A stretch of 64,000 bases of DNA from Bacillota bacterium (GCA_028724185.1 JAQYDN010000010.1:37115-101114), one strand, 5' to 3'; shown: positions 36,510 to 49,779, numbered from the stretch's first letter. Notes: generated by a model not told the origin, from the letters alone. A program made the numbers and translations.

Positions 36510-37240
36510 AACGTGGCATTGTCATCCATGCCGCAGGACGTGAAATTTGGTTGCATGAATCGTTGTTTACGACGTTTGTCATCGTCATCGTGCTGACGAT
36601 CTTGAGTCTGTACATTAGTTCGAAAATTAAAAAGGCCGACATCAGAGAAAAGCCCACCGGCATTTTGCACATGGCGGAAATTGCCGTCGAGGCGGTGAAC
36701 AATCTCACCAAGCAGACGATGGGCGAGCATAACTTGGGGTTTGCACCCTATATGCTGACGCTCGGCGCATTTTTATTGTTTGCGAATTTGTCGGGGCTTT
36801 TGGGATTTGTCCCGCCGACGAGCGATTACAACGTAACATTGGCTCTGGCGCTGATCACCTTTGTTCTGATTCACTTCTTCTCGATGAAGACGAAGGGTTT
36901 TCTGGGGTACTTTAAGCAGTACGCGGAGCCGATCGCGCTCTTAACCCCGATCAATATCTTGGGGGAACTCGCCAATCCGATTTCGCTGAGCTTCCGTCTG
37001 TTCGGAAATATCTTAAGCGGGGTCTTGATTATGAGTCTCGTCTACCAGGGACTCGGCTTGGTCTCGAAGTTTTTAATTCCCATCGTCGCATGGCCGTTGC
37101 ACGGCTACTTCGATGTGTTCAGCGGAATGTTACAAACCTTTATTTTCGTCATGTTGTCGATGACCTACATCAACAGCGATATGGCGGATCCCGAAGAGAT
37201 CGCCGCCCGCAGAGCGGCGAAGCAGTCGTCCGGTAAATAG
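36506..37240 (+). CDS. atpB: ATP synthase F0 subunit a
   Basis: Stator channel through which ions reach the c ring. The 244-residue protein has about five or six membrane helices and the key arginine in ISLSFRLFGNILSG; FDVFSGMLQTFIFVMLSMTYI matches the last helix. The start is a TTG overlapping the atpI stop codon, preceded by GGAGG. Confidence 0.95.
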   Translation: MKRGIVIHAAGREIWLHESLFTTFVIVIVLTILSLYISSKIKKADIREKPTGILHMAEIAVEAVNNLTKQTMGEHNLGFAPYMLTLGAFLLFANLSGLLGFVPPTSDYNVTLALALITFVLIHFFSMKTKGFLGYFKQYAEPIALLTPINILGELANPISLSFRLFGNILSGVLIMSLVYQGLGLVSKFLIPIVAWPLHGYFDVFSGMLQTFIFVMLSMTYINSDMADPEEIAARRAAKQSSGK

Positions 37241-37247
37241 ATTATAG

Positions 37248-37529
<282 letters not shown>

Positions 37530-37566
37530 TTAGGCGAAACAGAGAACAACGAAAGGAGTTGTCCCT

Positions 37567-38067
37567 ATGGAAATTTTTGTCGTGCCGGATATATGGAATC
37601 TCTTGGCACAATGGGGCGCCACCCTCATTCTGTTTCTCGTCATTCGTCATTTTGTCTATGAACCGGTCAACAACTTTTTGACGAAACGGCAGGAGACCAT
37701 CGCCTCCGACCTCGAAGAGGCGAAGAGCAGCCGTTTGGAGGCCGAAAATCTAAAGACCGACTACGAAAAGAAATTGGGCGAAGCCAAAGAAGAAGGCGCA
37801 AAGATCATCGAAAAATCTCGAGAACGGGGTCGCCAACTCGAGAAAGTGGCGGCCGATGATGCGAAGAGCCGAGCCGACTCGATGCTTGAAAAAGCGAAAG
37901 CGGACATTGAACGAGAAAAAGCGAAGGCGCGTCGCGAGGTCCAAGACGAGACGTCGGACCTCGCCGTCCTGATCGCGGAAAAACTGCTGAAGGACAACAT
38001 CGATGCCGAACATCAGGAAGAATTAGTAGACGGCTTGATCGACGACTTGGAGAACAACCATGTTTGA
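37567..38067 (+). CDS. atpF: ATP synthase F0 subunit b
   Basis: Peripheral-stalk subunit, 166 residues: one N-terminal membrane helix (LLAQWGATLILFLVIRHFVY) and a long charged coiled coil (LEEAKSSRLEAENLKTDYEK onward). AAGGAG precedes the ATG. It overlaps atpH by eight bases. Confidence 0.95.
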   Translation: MEIFVVPDIWNLLAQWGATLILFLVIRHFVYEPVNNFLTKRQETIASDLEEAKSSRLEAENLKTDYEKKLGEAKEEGAKIIEKSRERGRQLEKVAADDAKSRADSMLEKAKADIEREKAKARREVQDETSDLAVLIAEKLLKDNIDAEHQEELVDGLIDDLENNHV

Positions 38068-38590
38068 TGAAGCGATTACCAAATACAGTGTCGCCCTCTA
38101 TGAAGTGGCATTGGAGAGAGATGATTTGATGCTCGACAGCGTCGAGGCCGTTCGGTCGGCGTATGAAAGCGGCGACTTGATGGCGGCGCTTATGCACCCG
38201 CGCATCGACGCGGAGAAAAAACATCGGATCATCGAGAATCTGTTCGCGAAAGATATCCCCGACATCTTGCTGAACTTCTTGTTCGTCTGTGTGGACAACA
38301 AGAGGAGCAATCTCGTCGTCGATATTCTAAATGCCTATGAAGACCTCTGTTATGAAGGTAAAAATATCGAACGCATCCTCGTCTTAACGCCTTTTGAACT
38401 CACCGATGAAAAACTGCAAGCCATCGGTAGGGCCTATCGCGGCGACAAAGGAGGCGATGTCGAGATGAAACAGAAGATCGACAAGAGCTTGATCGGCGGC
38501 GTAAAACTCGTCACCGAACACGGCGTGATCGATCGGTCGATTCATAGACAACTCGACGATCTCAAGCGAATTCTGAAACACAATGCATAG
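38060..38590 (+). CDS. atpH: ATP synthase F1 subunit delta
   Basis: Links the peripheral stalk to the F1 head. The 176-residue protein has the helical N-terminal domain (ITKYSVALYEVALE) and the C-terminal KIDKSLIGGVKLVTEHGVID segment conserved in delta subunits. It lies in the standard place between atpF and atpA. Confidence 0.93.
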   Translation: MFDEAITKYSVALYEVALERDDLMLDSVEAVRSAYESGDLMAALMHPRIDAEKKHRIIENLFAKDIPDILLNFLFVCVDNKRSNLVVDILNAYEDLCYEGKNIERILVLTPFELTDEKLQAIGRAYRGDKGGDVEMKQKIDKSLIGGVKLVTEHGVIDRSIHRQLDDLKRILKHNA

Positions 38591-38601
38591 AGAGGTGAGA
38601 T

Positions 38602-40101
38602 ATGAATCTTAAATCATCAGAGATCAGCTCCATTATTCGGGAGCAGATCAAAAATTATGATGTGGACCTGGTCATGGAGGACGTGGGGACCGTCGTCGAA
38701 GTGGGCGACGGGATCGCGCGTATCTTCGGACTGCAGGAGGCGAAGGCCGGCGAGCTCATCGAATTCCCCGGCGGCGTCTACGGCATGGTTCAAAACCTCG
38801 AAGTCGACGACGTCGGCGTCGTCCTGCTCGGAGACGCGGACATCAAGGAAGGCGACGAGGTCAAGGCCACGGGTAAAGTCGTGCAGGTTCCCGTCGGAGA
38901 GGGGCTCCTGGGACGCGTCGTCAACGCCTTGGGCGCGCCGATCGACGGCAAGGGCGACTATGCTTACGACAAGACCATGCCGATCGAAAAGATCGCACCC
39001 GGCGTTATCACGAGACAGTCGGTTACAGAGCCCCTTCAAACCGGGACGAAGGCGATCGATGCGCTCTTTCCGATCGGCCGTGGTCAACGGGAGTTGATCA
39101 TCGGCGACAGACAGACGGGTAAGACCGCGATCGCAATCGATGCGATCATCAATCAAAAGGACACCGACGTCATCTGTATCTACGTCGCCATCGGCCAAAA
39201 GACATCGACCGTGGCGCAGATCGTCGATGTGCTCGAACAACACGAGGCGATGGATCACACCATCGTCGTCGCGGCGACGGCGGCGGAACTTTCGCCGATC
39301 CAATACATCGCCCCCTACGCCGGGGTTACCATGGCCGAAGAATTTATGGCGCAGGGAAAAGACGTCCTGATCGTCTACGACGACTTATCCAAACACGCGG
39401 TCGCCTACCGGACGATGAGTCTTCTTTTGCGTCGTCCGCCGGGACGCGAGGCCTTCCCCGGCGACGTATTCTACTTGCACTCGAGGCTGCTCGAACGCGC
39501 CGCGCGCATGAGCGACGAATACGGCGGGGGATCGATTACGGCGCTGCCCATCATCGAGACGCAGGCGGGCGACATCTCCGCCTACATCCCGACGAACGTT
39601 ATCTCGATCACCGACGGTCAGATCTTCCTGGAGACCGACCTGTTCTTTGCGGGACAGCGACCGGCGATCAACACCGGACTTTCCGTATCCCGCGTCGGCG
39701 GCGCGGCACAGACCGACGCCATCAAAAAGGTGGCGAGCACGATGAAACTCGACCTCGCCCAATATCGCGATTTGGCGTCGTTCGCCCAGTTCGGATCCGA
39801 GCTGGATAAAGACACCCGGCGCACGCTCGCGCAAGGGGAACGGATGATGCGCGTGTTGCGTCAACCGCAATATCAACCGATGTCACTCGAACACCAGGTC
39901 CTCGTGCTCTACGCCGTGACCAAGGGATACATGCTCGACGTCAAGGTGGACGACGTCTCGGAATTTGAGTCGGACTACCTTCTCTTTGTCGACAACAACT
40001 ATCCCGAACTCATAGAAAAATTAAAAGAAGGACAATCTCTCACGCCGGAAATCGAAGAAGCCATAAAGAAGAGTCTCGACGAGTTTAAGAAGACGGAGTA
40101 G
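38602..40101 (+). CDS. atpA: ATP synthase F1 subunit alpha
   Basis: Non-catalytic nucleotide-binding subunit of the F1 hexamer, 499 residues. The Walker A motif [11 protein letters not shown] lies at about 168-178; [12 protein letters not shown] and the signature [17 protein letters not shown] follow. The length is normal and the ATG has a GAGGTGAG site. It sits within the conserved order delta, alpha, gamma, beta, epsilon. Confidence 0.98.
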   Translation: MNLKSSEISSIIREQIKNYDVDLVMEDVGTVVEVGDGIARIFGLQEAKAGELIEFPGGVYGMVQNLEVDDVGVVLLGDADIKEGDEVKATGKVVQVPVGEGLLGRVVNALGAPIDGKGDYAYDKTMPIEKIAPGVITRQSVTEPLQTGTKAIDALFPIGRGQRELIIGDRQTGKTAIAIDAIINQKDTDVICIYVAIGQKTSTVAQIVDVLEQHEAMDHTIVVAATAAELSPIQYIAPYAGVTMAEEFMAQGKDVLIVYDDLSKHAVAYRTMSLLLRRPPGREAFPGDVFYLHSRLLERAARMSDEYGGGSITALPIIETQAGDISAYIPTNVISITDGQIFLETDLFFAGQRPAINTGLSVSRVGGAAQTDAIKKVASTMKLDLAQYRDLASFAQFGSELDKDTRRTLAQGERMMRVLRQPQYQPMSLEHQVLVLYAVTKGYMLDVKVDDVSEFESDYLLFVDNNYPELIEKLKEGQSLTPEIEEAIKKSLDEFKKTE

Positions 40102-40112
40102 GAGGTTTCGAT

Positions 40113-42821
<2,709 letters not shown>

Positions 42822-43130
42822 AAGATAAGGACACACCGACATCGGCGTGTCTTTCTTTTTTGGTACATTCGCCCGCGTTCGGGTCGAGACGACGGAAATT
42901 TTGCGGTCGCATCGTTTGCCGTACCTACCGCGAGGGCGGGTGAGGTGCCTTTGAGACTGTACACAATCCGTCGAATGTGTAAAATAAGAAGTAGACGGTG
43001 CGGCGAGCCGATCTTAAAAAATCTCGCCGCCGAATATCATGAACCTTTACGCGTCGTGATACAATATAAAGATAATGGCTCTGTAAGATGTCGCCGAAGA
43101 CGGCGTCCGGTGTGAAAAGAGGTTGGGAAG
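42822..43130. other. Intergenic region between atpC and cls
   Basis: About 310 bases with the atp terminator at the left. An 8-bp inverted repeat, GCGGCGAG (43000-43007) and CTCGCCGC (43023-43030), lacks a T tract and is unexplained. TACAAT (43060-43065) could be a -10 for cls. No gene is evident. Confidence 0.35.
42829..42861 (+). terminator. ATP synthase operon terminator
   Basis: GACAC-A-CCGA pairs with TCGG-C-GTGTC (42830-42851) with one internal mismatch, followed by a T-rich tract. Confidence 0.75.
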
Positions 43131-44690
43131 ATGAATCGAACGCTAAAAATAAGAAACTCCGTGCTCGGTGTCTTGACGACACTCGTCGTCTACGGTCTTT
43201 TGTTTTTAGTTCAGCTCGCCCTGCTCTTCTACGTCGGGCGCTTTTTGGGCGAACATCGAAATATTTTCCAAAACGTATTCTTTATATTCGACTTCATCAT
43301 CGGACTGCACATCGTCAACGACAAACAGAACGACCCGACGTATAAGATCGCGTTTTTGTTTACGATGATCGTCCTGCCGATCTTCGGATCGTTTCTCTAT
43401 ATCCTGAGCAAGTGGGACGTGTTGCGCCGTTGGTTTTCCGAGAAATTCCAGCGCACGAAACAGAGCAACCTGACGTATTTCAGGCAAAATCCGGAGATTA
43501 TGGAAGAGACCCGTCGCGAAGACCCGCTCTTTTACAACACGGCGAGGTTTTTGTGGAATGAAGAGGACTATCCGGTCTATCGAAACGGCGACTGCGACTA
43601 CTTCCCCCTCGGCGAGGACTACTGGCCGCGCTTGTGCGAGGAGCTCAGAAAGGCGAAGAAGTTTATCTTTATGGAATACTTCATCATCGAACAGGGCGAG
43701 ATGTGGGGGTCGATCCTCGAGATCTTAAGGGAAAAAGTCGACGAGGGCGTGGAAGTGCGGGTCATGTTCGACGGGACGTCGGCCGTGACCAAGCTCCCCT
43801 TCCAGTACGCGAAGGCGATGCGCGAGATCGGCATCCAGACGAAGGTCTTTAAGCCGATCGTGCCGCTGCTCAGTCTGTACCAAAACCACAGAGACCACCG
43901 AAAAATCGCCGTTATCGACAACCGCGTCGCCTTTACCGGCGGCATCAACCTGGCGGATGAGTACGTCAATGTCAAGGAAGTCTACGGCCACTGGAAGGAT
44001 ACGGGCATCGCCGTCTACGGCAACTGCGTGAGGTCCTTTACCAATATGTTCCTCGCGATGTGGGACGTCGTCTCCAAGGGTGATCCCGAGGACTTTAAGA
44101 AGTATTTGATTCCGCTGGAAGAGGAGTACCGGGGAGAGCACTCCGGCTACATCATCCCCTTCGGCGACGATCCCTACGGAAAAAACCGCGTGGGGAAAGA
44201 AGTGTATAACGACATGATCACCCAGGCGACGAGCTATTTGCACGTGACGACGCCCTATCTGATCCTGGACGAGGAGACGAAGGGAAACTTGATCCACCTC
44301 GCCCAGACGGGTACCCAAGTTCGAATCATCACGCCCCACATCCCCGACAAGCGCGTCGTGTTTTTGGTGACTCGCAGCTACTACAAGGAGCTCTTAAAAA
44401 ACGGCGTCGAGATTTACGAGTACACGCCGGGGTTTATTCACGCGAAAAACTTCGTATCGGACGGGACCAAGACCGTCGTCGGGACGGTTAACTGCGACTA
44501 CCGCTCCTTCTTTTTGCACTTCGAGTGCGGGGCGTACTTTTACGACCGGACGATGGCCGAAAAAGTGGAGGAGGACTTCGAGGAGACCCTGTCTCTGTCG
44601 ATGCCCTTTACCCTGGAGATGTGCCGCGAGTTCTCGATATGGGAGCGTGCGGCCGGCCGCCTGCTTAGGATCTTAGCCCCGATGATGTAA
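43131..44690 (+). CDS. cls: Cardiolipin synthase (phospholipase D type)
   Basis: Condenses two phosphatidylglycerols into cardiolipin at the membrane. The 519-residue protein has two or three N-terminal hydrophobic segments, then two HKD catalytic motifs: NHRDHRKIAVIDNRVAFTGG (about residues 247-266) and IHAKNFVSDGTKTVVGTVN (about 425-443). Length is normal. AGAGGTT precedes the ATG. The following membrane-protein gene begins 12 bases later. Confidence 0.95.
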   Translation: MNRTLKIRNSVLGVLTTLVVYGLLFLVQLALLFYVGRFLGEHRNIFQNVFFIFDFIIGLHIVNDKQNDPTYKIAFLFTMIVLPIFGSFLYILSKWDVLRRWFSEKFQRTKQSNLTYFRQNPEIMEETRREDPLFYNTARFLWNEEDYPVYRNGDCDYFPLGEDYWPRLCEELRKAKKFIFMEYFIIEQGEMWGSILEILREKVDEGVEVRVMFDGTSAVTKLPFQYAKAMREIGIQTKVFKPIVPLLSLYQNHRDHRKIAVIDNRVAFTGGINLADEYVNVKEVYGHWKDTGIAVYGNCVRSFTNMFLAMWDVVSKGDPEDFKKYLIPLEEEYRGEHSGYIIPFGDDPYGKNRVGKEVYNDMITQATSYLHVTTPYLILDEETKGNLIHLAQTGTQVRIITPHIPDKRVVFLVTRSYYKELLKNGVEIYEYTPGFIHAKNFVSDGTKTVVGTVNCDYRSFFLHFECGAYFYDRTMAEKVEEDFEETLSLSMPFTLEMCREFSIWERAAGRLLRILAPMM

Positions 44691-44702
44691 GGAGTTGATG
44701 GA

Positions 44703-46442
44703 ATGAACGCGCGATTGAGAGATCTCTTTGAGAGGGGAAGGCGCGCCGCGGTGCGCTTTTGGCCCGCGCTCGTGTTCGCCCTCGCCGCCGCATTTTTTCA
44801 ATGCTATTTTATATTTGGAGACGGATACGTGACGATCTTCGGCAAACCGCCGCTCCTGTTGAGCGCGGTGTCGGTGATCGCCTTTTTTGCGGCGCTCGCG
44901 GCGAAACTCTACACCGAAAATCTGGAGGATGTCAAGCGCGGCGACGTGCGCCACCTGCTCGTCGCCCTCGCGGTCGTCCTCATCATCCTCTTGACCTATT
45001 TTAGGCTCGACGACGTGACGGGAGATGAGCTCATCTACCTGTCCGACGCCTTTATCACGATTTTTATCGCGAGCGGACTGACGACGCTCTTCGCCGGCGC
45101 CTTTCACCGGGAGAGGGAATTTCTCTATCACGTCATCGGCATGTTGCTCGACGTCGTGATCGCCTATATCTACGCCTTCGTTCTCTCGCTTGCGGTCGCG
45201 CTGGTGCTGTTGGGCGTCGATGTGCTCTTCGGCGTCGTCAACTTCGACAGGGCCATTCTCTACGTGGAGACGATATGCCTGATGCCCGTGATGGCGCTGT
45301 TTTTTCTCGCGCGCATCCCGGAGGCCGGCGAAAACTATCAAAACGAGCGGGGCGTCCTGCTCGTCGTCGACAATCTGTTTAACAACATCCTCGTGCCGGT
45401 GATGACGATCTACGTCCTCCTCCTGTACGTCTATTTGGTGAAGATCATTTTTTCCCTCGAGCTTCCGACGACGAGCATCGTCAACCTCGTGCTCTGGCCC
45501 CTGATGTTGATCGTCTTCGTCCTGTTTGCGGTCGACCGCGATCGCGAGAGGAGCCTCACCTACTATTTCAGGAGGTATATGCCGTTTGCGGCCTTTCCCC
45601 TGCTCGGGCTGATGTACTACGCGTGGTTTTTAAGAGTCGGTCAGTACGGGATCACCGAAAACCGCTACATGGTGTTCGCGCTCGGCATTTGGCTCACCTT
45701 TGCGATGGTACACTTTATAATCGAGAAGCGGGATCTGCACGTCATTCTTCCCATGACCCTCTCCATCGTCCTCTTCGTCTCCGCATTCGGCGGGCCGATC
45801 GGCGCAAAAGGCATGTCGTATCGCTCCCAACAGGCGCGGCTGGAGGCGCTCCTCATAAAAAACCGCATGTTGAAGGGCGATAAAATCGTGCCGTCGAAGC
45901 ACCTGCCCGACGAGGACAAGCGCCAAATTCTCGAAACGGCGAACTACCTCGTCGCGCACCACGACGTCTCCCAAATCCCCTATTTGAAAGAGGGCGATCC
46001 CGATGAAATCGCGAGCGACCTTTTGGACGAGCGGAAAAAAGACATCGCCGATGCGGACGATTTAAGCGTCGACCTCGGCGCAAACGGCATCGACGTCTCG
46101 GGCTACGACAGGCTCTACGAGGTCGAATCCTACGGAGATGAGAAGAGAGAGATGGGCGAGATGACGCTCGAGCGCAACGACGGCGTCGTCACGCTCAGTT
46201 TCTCCGACGGACGGGACATCGTGGTCGACCTTCGGGATATTCTCGCAAAAGTCGCCGTGTTGAGTAAGTCGAAGGCGCTCGATCTCGAAGACCTCGCGAT
46301 CGAGGGAAAGAGCGGAGAAGTCGACTACAAGATCTACGTGACCAAGACGCAGTTCAGTTCGGGCGCGGGAGAGATCAAATCGGGCGACGGCGTGAGCATG
46401 TATATCCTGCTCAAGGATGTGGACCCGGACAATGAGAAATAG
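44703..46442 (+). CDS. DUF4153 family multi-pass membrane protein
   Basis: A 579-residue protein of unknown function with about eleven or twelve membrane helices in the first 370 residues and a soluble C-terminal domain. The phrase RVGQYGITENRYMVFALGIW is a hallmark of DUF4153. The C-terminal part (from LIKNRMLKGDKIVPSKHLPD) is polar and acidic and may face either side of the membrane. It follows cls by 12 bases and is probably cotranscribed with it, which hints at an envelope role. Confidence 0.8.
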   Translation: MNARLRDLFERGRRAAVRFWPALVFALAAAFFQCYFIFGDGYVTIFGKPPLLLSAVSVIAFFAALAAKLYTENLEDVKRGDVRHLLVALAVVLIILLTYFRLDDVTGDELIYLSDAFITIFIASGLTTLFAGAFHREREFLYHVIGMLLDVVIAYIYAFVLSLAVALVLLGVDVLFGVVNFDRAILYVETICLMPVMALFFLARIPEAGENYQNERGVLLVVDNLFNNILVPVMTIYVLLLYVYLVKIIFSLELPTTSIVNLVLWPLMLIVFVLFAVDRDRERSLTYYFRRYMPFAAFPLLGLMYYAWFLRVGQYGITENRYMVFALGIWLTFAMVHFIIEKRDLHVILPMTLSIVLFVSAFGGPIGAKGMSYRSQQARLEALLIKNRMLKGDKIVPSKHLPDEDKRQILETANYLVAHHDVSQIPYLKEGDPDEIASDLLDERKKDIADADDLSVDLGANGIDVSGYDRLYEVESYGDEKREMGEMTLERNDGVVTLSFSDGRDIVVDLRDILAKVAVLSKSKALDLEDLAIEGKSGEVDYKIYVTKTQFSSGAGEIKSGDGVSMYILLKDVDPDNEK

Positions 46443-46463
46443 AAAATAGGAAGGAATCCCTCT

Positions 46464-47333
46464 GTGCGAGAATTTTTAGAAGCATTTATCATGGTATTTA
46501 TCGGGGAGATGGGTGATAAGTCGCAGTTTTTGGCGCTGGCCTTTGCGACCGCCTACCCCATGCGAACCGTCTTAAGCGGAGTCAGCATAGGCATCGCCTT
46601 AAACCACGGCCTCGCGATTATCGCGGCGGTGTTGATCGCCGGCGTCTTTAAAAACGTCGACTTTTTGCAGCTGATCGCGGGGTATTTATTTTTGTTCTTC
46701 GGACTCTCGGCCCTCTCGATCGACTACGAGGAGGAAGAAGACGAGGTCGTCCGCTCGAAATTCGGGCCCGTCGTAACCGTCGCCGTCGCCTTTTTCGTCG
46801 GCGAACTCGGCGATAAGACCCAACTGATGGCGATGACGCTCGCCATGCAAAGCGAGCGCCCGGCGCTTATCTTCTGCGCGACGGTCTCCTCCATGATCCT
46901 CGTATCGTGCATCGGCATCCTCGTCGGGAAGTACGTCGGAAAGAAAATTCCGAAGGTGGCGATCAGCTACTTGGCGGGCTGCCTCTTTTTATTCTTCGGC
47001 ATCGCGAAGATCTACGGCGTCGTCGACATCGAACAGATCGCGCCCGTTCGGATCATCCTCTTCGCCCTGCTCCTCGCGATCGCCGTCCTCTTCGTGCTCG
47101 TCCGAAACCAAAAGCGCCTGAAAAAGCGCAACTCCCGCTACCTCTACGAGGCGTATAAGCGGGTGAAAAACTGCAGCACGCCCGAGGAAGAGGCGGAGAT
47201 TAAGCGCGAGATCGAGCGCATCACCGGCGAGTACTTCGGCGAGAAGATTCCCTTTGTGGGAAATATCATCAAACACGTCGAGCAGATACACGGCATCGAC
47301 CCCGAGATCTACGACGACATCAAAAAACTCTAG
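46464..47333 (+). CDS. TMEM165/GDT1-family cation transporter
   Basis: A 289-residue membrane protein of the UPF0016 family, whose members move Mn2+ or Ca2+. The two conserved motifs are FIGEMGDKSQFLALAFA and FVGELGDKTQLMAMTLA, each in the first helix of a repeated three-helix unit. About 80 extra charged residues after the last helix (from VRNQKRLKKRNSRYLYEAYK) exceed the usual length. The start is GTG with AAGGAAT upstream. The metal is not fixed by sequence. Confidence 0.88.
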   Translation: MREFLEAFIMVFIGEMGDKSQFLALAFATAYPMRTVLSGVSIGIALNHGLAIIAAVLIAGVFKNVDFLQLIAGYLFLFFGLSALSIDYEEEEDEVVRSKFGPVVTVAVAFFVGELGDKTQLMAMTLAMQSERPALIFCATVSSMILVSCIGILVGKYVGKKIPKVAISYLAGCLFLFFGIAKIYGVVDIEQIAPVRIILFALLLAIAVLFVLVRNQKRLKKRNSRYLYEAYKRVKNCSTPEEEAEIKREIERITGEYFGEKIPFVGNIIKHVEQIHGIDPEIYDDIKKL

Positions 47334-47352
47334 GACGTAAAAAGGAGGAGAT

Positions 47353-48024
47353 ATGCGAAGGGATTACATGCCCCGGACGAAGGCGGCGATTTACCAGGAG
47401 AAGGGTCTTTTTTCCTTCAGCATCGACTCGATGCTCCTCGAGGCGTATGCGGAGGCGGAAGGACGCCTCCTCGACCTCGGATGCGGGAGCGGTTACCTCG
47501 CCATGGCGGCCTACGAGGCGGGGGCGGAATCGGTCTCGGCCGTGGACGTCGAGCCCGCCGCGGTCGAGCTCTTGAAAAAGAGCGCCGCGGAAAATGAGAT
47601 GGCGATCGAGGTCGTCTGCGGCGACTTTCGGGCGCTTTCGCTCGAACCGTTCGATACGATTTGGACCAATCCGCCCTTTTACAGGCGCTCGCTTAAGAAC
47701 GCCTCGGAAGCCGTTTCGAAGGCGAAACACTTGGACGCGGATATGCACTGGTTTCGGGAGGCCGCCCGCCTCCTAAGGCCCGGCGGGAAACTTTACGCCG
47801 TCGTCGACGCGGCGTCGTTTCAAGACGTCGTCTGCGACTTAAGAGGCGGCGACCTCGCGCTGATGCACGTGCGCCCCGTCTACTGGCGGCGGGGCGAGGA
47901 AGCCCGGCGCATACTTTTTTCGGCCAAGCGCGGCGGGGGTTCGTTTGTACACGTCGATCCGCCCCTCTACATCTACGAGGGCGATCACTACACCGAGGAG
48001 GTAGCAAGTTATTATGGCAGGTAA
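47353..48024 (+). CDS. trmN6: tRNA1(Val) (adenine37-N6)-methyltransferase family protein
   Basis: A 223-residue SAM-dependent methyltransferase with motif I DLGCGSGYLAMAAYEAGA and the N6-adenine motif WTNPPFYRR. It matches the YfiC/TrmN6 family in Firmicutes, commonly encoded just upstream of rsmI as here. AAGGAGG lies before the ATG, and the end overlaps rsmI by 11 bases. The exact target nucleotide is inferred from family. Confidence 0.85.
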   Translation: MRRDYMPRTKAAIYQEKGLFSFSIDSMLLEAYAEAEGRLLDLGCGSGYLAMAAYEAGAESVSAVDVEPAAVELLKKSAAENEMAIEVVCGDFRALSLEPFDTIWTNPPFYRRSLKNASEAVSKAKHLDADMHWFREAARLLRPGGKLYAVVDAASFQDVVCDLRGGDLALMHVRPVYWRRGEEARRILFSAKRGGGSFVHVDPPLYIYEGDHYTEEVASYYGR

Positions 48025-48826
48025 AGTATATTTTTGTCCGACGCCCATCGGCAACATGGAGGATATGACGGTGAGGGCGATCCGCGTCCTAAAGGAGGTC
48101 GACGTCATTCTGGCGGAGGATACGCGCCATTCGATGTCGCTGTTGAAGCACTACGACATCCACACGCCCCTCGAGAGTTACCATAAGTTCAACGAGGAGG
48201 AGAAACTCAACGGCATCTTCCGGCGCCTCGACGCGGGCGAAGACGTCGCGGTGATCTCCGATGCCGGTATGCCCGGGGTGTCGGATCCGGGCGGGGTGTT
48301 GCTTGCGGCACTTCTAAAAGAGGGAAGACCCTACGAAGTCCTCCCCGGTCCCTGCGCCCACGTCACCGCTTCGGTGATGGCGTGTGTCGAGGAGGGACGC
48401 TACCTCTTTTGGGGATTTTTGCCGCAAAAACATGGACAGCGCCTCCGCGCGCTGAAGGAGCTCGAGGACATCCCCGTGCCCGTCATCTTTTACGAGGCGC
48501 CGCACCGCATCGAGCGATTCGCCGAGGACGTCGTCGAGGCGCTCGGAAACCGCCCGATGGTCCTCGTCCGCGAGATCTCCAAGATCTACGAGGAGCGGAT
48601 CGAGACGACCGCTCTCGACTTTTTACAAAATATCGACAGCTATACGATCAAAGGCGAGTTCGCCGTCGTCCTCATGCCCAAGCGGGAGGAGGAGACCGTC
48701 GACGTCGAGAAGGCGTTGAGGGAGAAGATCGCCGAAGGGGAGAGTCCCTCGAAGGCGGTCAAGCTCGTGGCGAAGGAGTGGAACTTGCCGAAGAATCTGG
48801 TGTATAAGGAGAGTTTGAAACTGTGA
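48014..48826 (+). CDS. rsmI: 16S rRNA (cytidine1402-2'-O)-methyltransferase
   Basis: Methylates the ribose of C1402 in the ribosomal decoding centre. The 270-residue tetrapyrrole-methylase fold starts with VYFCPTPIGNMEDMTVRAI and has LAEDTRHSMSLLKHY, VISDAGMPGVSDPG and EAPHRIERF, all standard. It overlaps trmN6 upstream and nurA downstream. Confidence 0.97.
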   Translation: MAGKVYFCPTPIGNMEDMTVRAIRVLKEVDVILAEDTRHSMSLLKHYDIHTPLESYHKFNEEEKLNGIFRRLDAGEDVAVISDAGMPGVSDPGGVLLAALLKEGRPYEVLPGPCAHVTASVMACVEEGRYLFWGFLPQKHGQRLRALKELEDIPVPVIFYEAPHRIERFAEDVVEALGNRPMVLVREISKIYEERIETTALDFLQNIDSYTIKGEFAVVLMPKREEETVDVEKALREKIAEGESPSKAVKLVAKEWNLPKNLVYKESLKL

Positions 48827-49779
48827 AACAGGAAGACCTCTTCGACTTCAGGCGCCAAATGCGCGCCTTAAATCGAGTCCTCAAGGAAAAATACGAGCCC
48901 CTGTTCGGCATGTCGAAGGCGGAGTTTAAGCGCACCGTCGAGGGACATATCGGCACGTTCACGGACCTCGCGCGCTTGAGAGAGGATGAGTTGCACGCGA
49001 TGGGAAATGTCGCGGGCGTCGACGGATCCGTCGCGCGGGCGGGCGGCGCGCACCCGCACTACATCGAACTCTTTCAGGGTCTGGCGCTCGCGGTTTGCGG
49101 CGAAGAACACTGCACGCGGCGCACCTACACGCCCGTCTTGACCGAGGACGATGCGGTGAGCGCCGATAAAATCCACGACCGTTACCTCGCCGAAGTCGAA
49201 CTCGAGGCGGCGATCGGCATCATCGAAGAGACCGACGTGCGCGTCGTCATCATGGACGGGGGACTCTTGCGCTACCGCATCAACTCCCGCGACACGTGGG
49301 AAGAACTTCGAAGTCTTTGTATCGAGCGGGACGTGCTTCTCGTCGGCGCGATCAAGGACATCAAGACGCGGGACATCGCCGAGCGGACGGGTAAGGCGCG
49401 CGCCTATTACGACCGGGAGATCCTGGCGGGGAAGCTCGAGCGCGGAGAACTGTTAATCTTAAGCGAACGCGCGCCCGAGGAGGCGGGCGAGATGAGCAAG
49501 GAGGCGGCGGGGCTCACGAGCGGGTTTTACCGCCCGACGGACCACTGGGAAGTCGTGGGGCTCGACGTCTTGAGAGAACAGAGAGAACACCTCGTCGAGC
49601 TGGCGCGCCTTCTCTACACCCTGACCCCGCGGAAGGGGCGCGGCGTCCCGTTTTGGATCGACGTCGTCGACGAACGGGTGAAGGTGTCCCCCGGCGACAT
49701 TCGACTCTTGATGGAGGAGAGCATCGATCGGGACATCATGGAGCGTTTTTTCGTATCGGAAAGAGATCGGAGAGTATAA
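48823..49779 (+). CDS. nurA: NurA-domain nuclease
   Basis: A 318-residue NurA-family protein, the nuclease partner of the HerA translocase in DNA end processing. GVDGSVARAGG contains the first metal-binding aspartate and VVIMDGGLLRY the second. The fold is RNase H-like. The start is GTG overlapping the rsmI stop codon, with AAGGAGAG nine bases upstream. The herA ATG directly follows its stop codon, confirming the pair. In archaea the pair resects double-strand breaks; the bacterial role is less clear. Confidence 0.85.
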   Translation: MKQEDLFDFRRQMRALNRVLKEKYEPLFGMSKAEFKRTVEGHIGTFTDLARLREDELHAMGNVAGVDGSVARAGGAHPHYIELFQGLALAVCGEEHCTRRTYTPVLTEDDAVSADKIHDRYLAEVELEAAIGIIEETDVRVVIMDGGLLRYRINSRDTWEELRSLCIERDVLLVGAIKDIKTRDIAERTGKARAYYDREILAGKLERGELLILSERAPEEAGEMSKEAAGLTSGFYRPTDHWEVVGLDVLREQREHLVELARLLYTLTPRKGRGVPFWIDVVDERVKVSPGDIRLLMEESIDRDIMERFFVSERDRRV

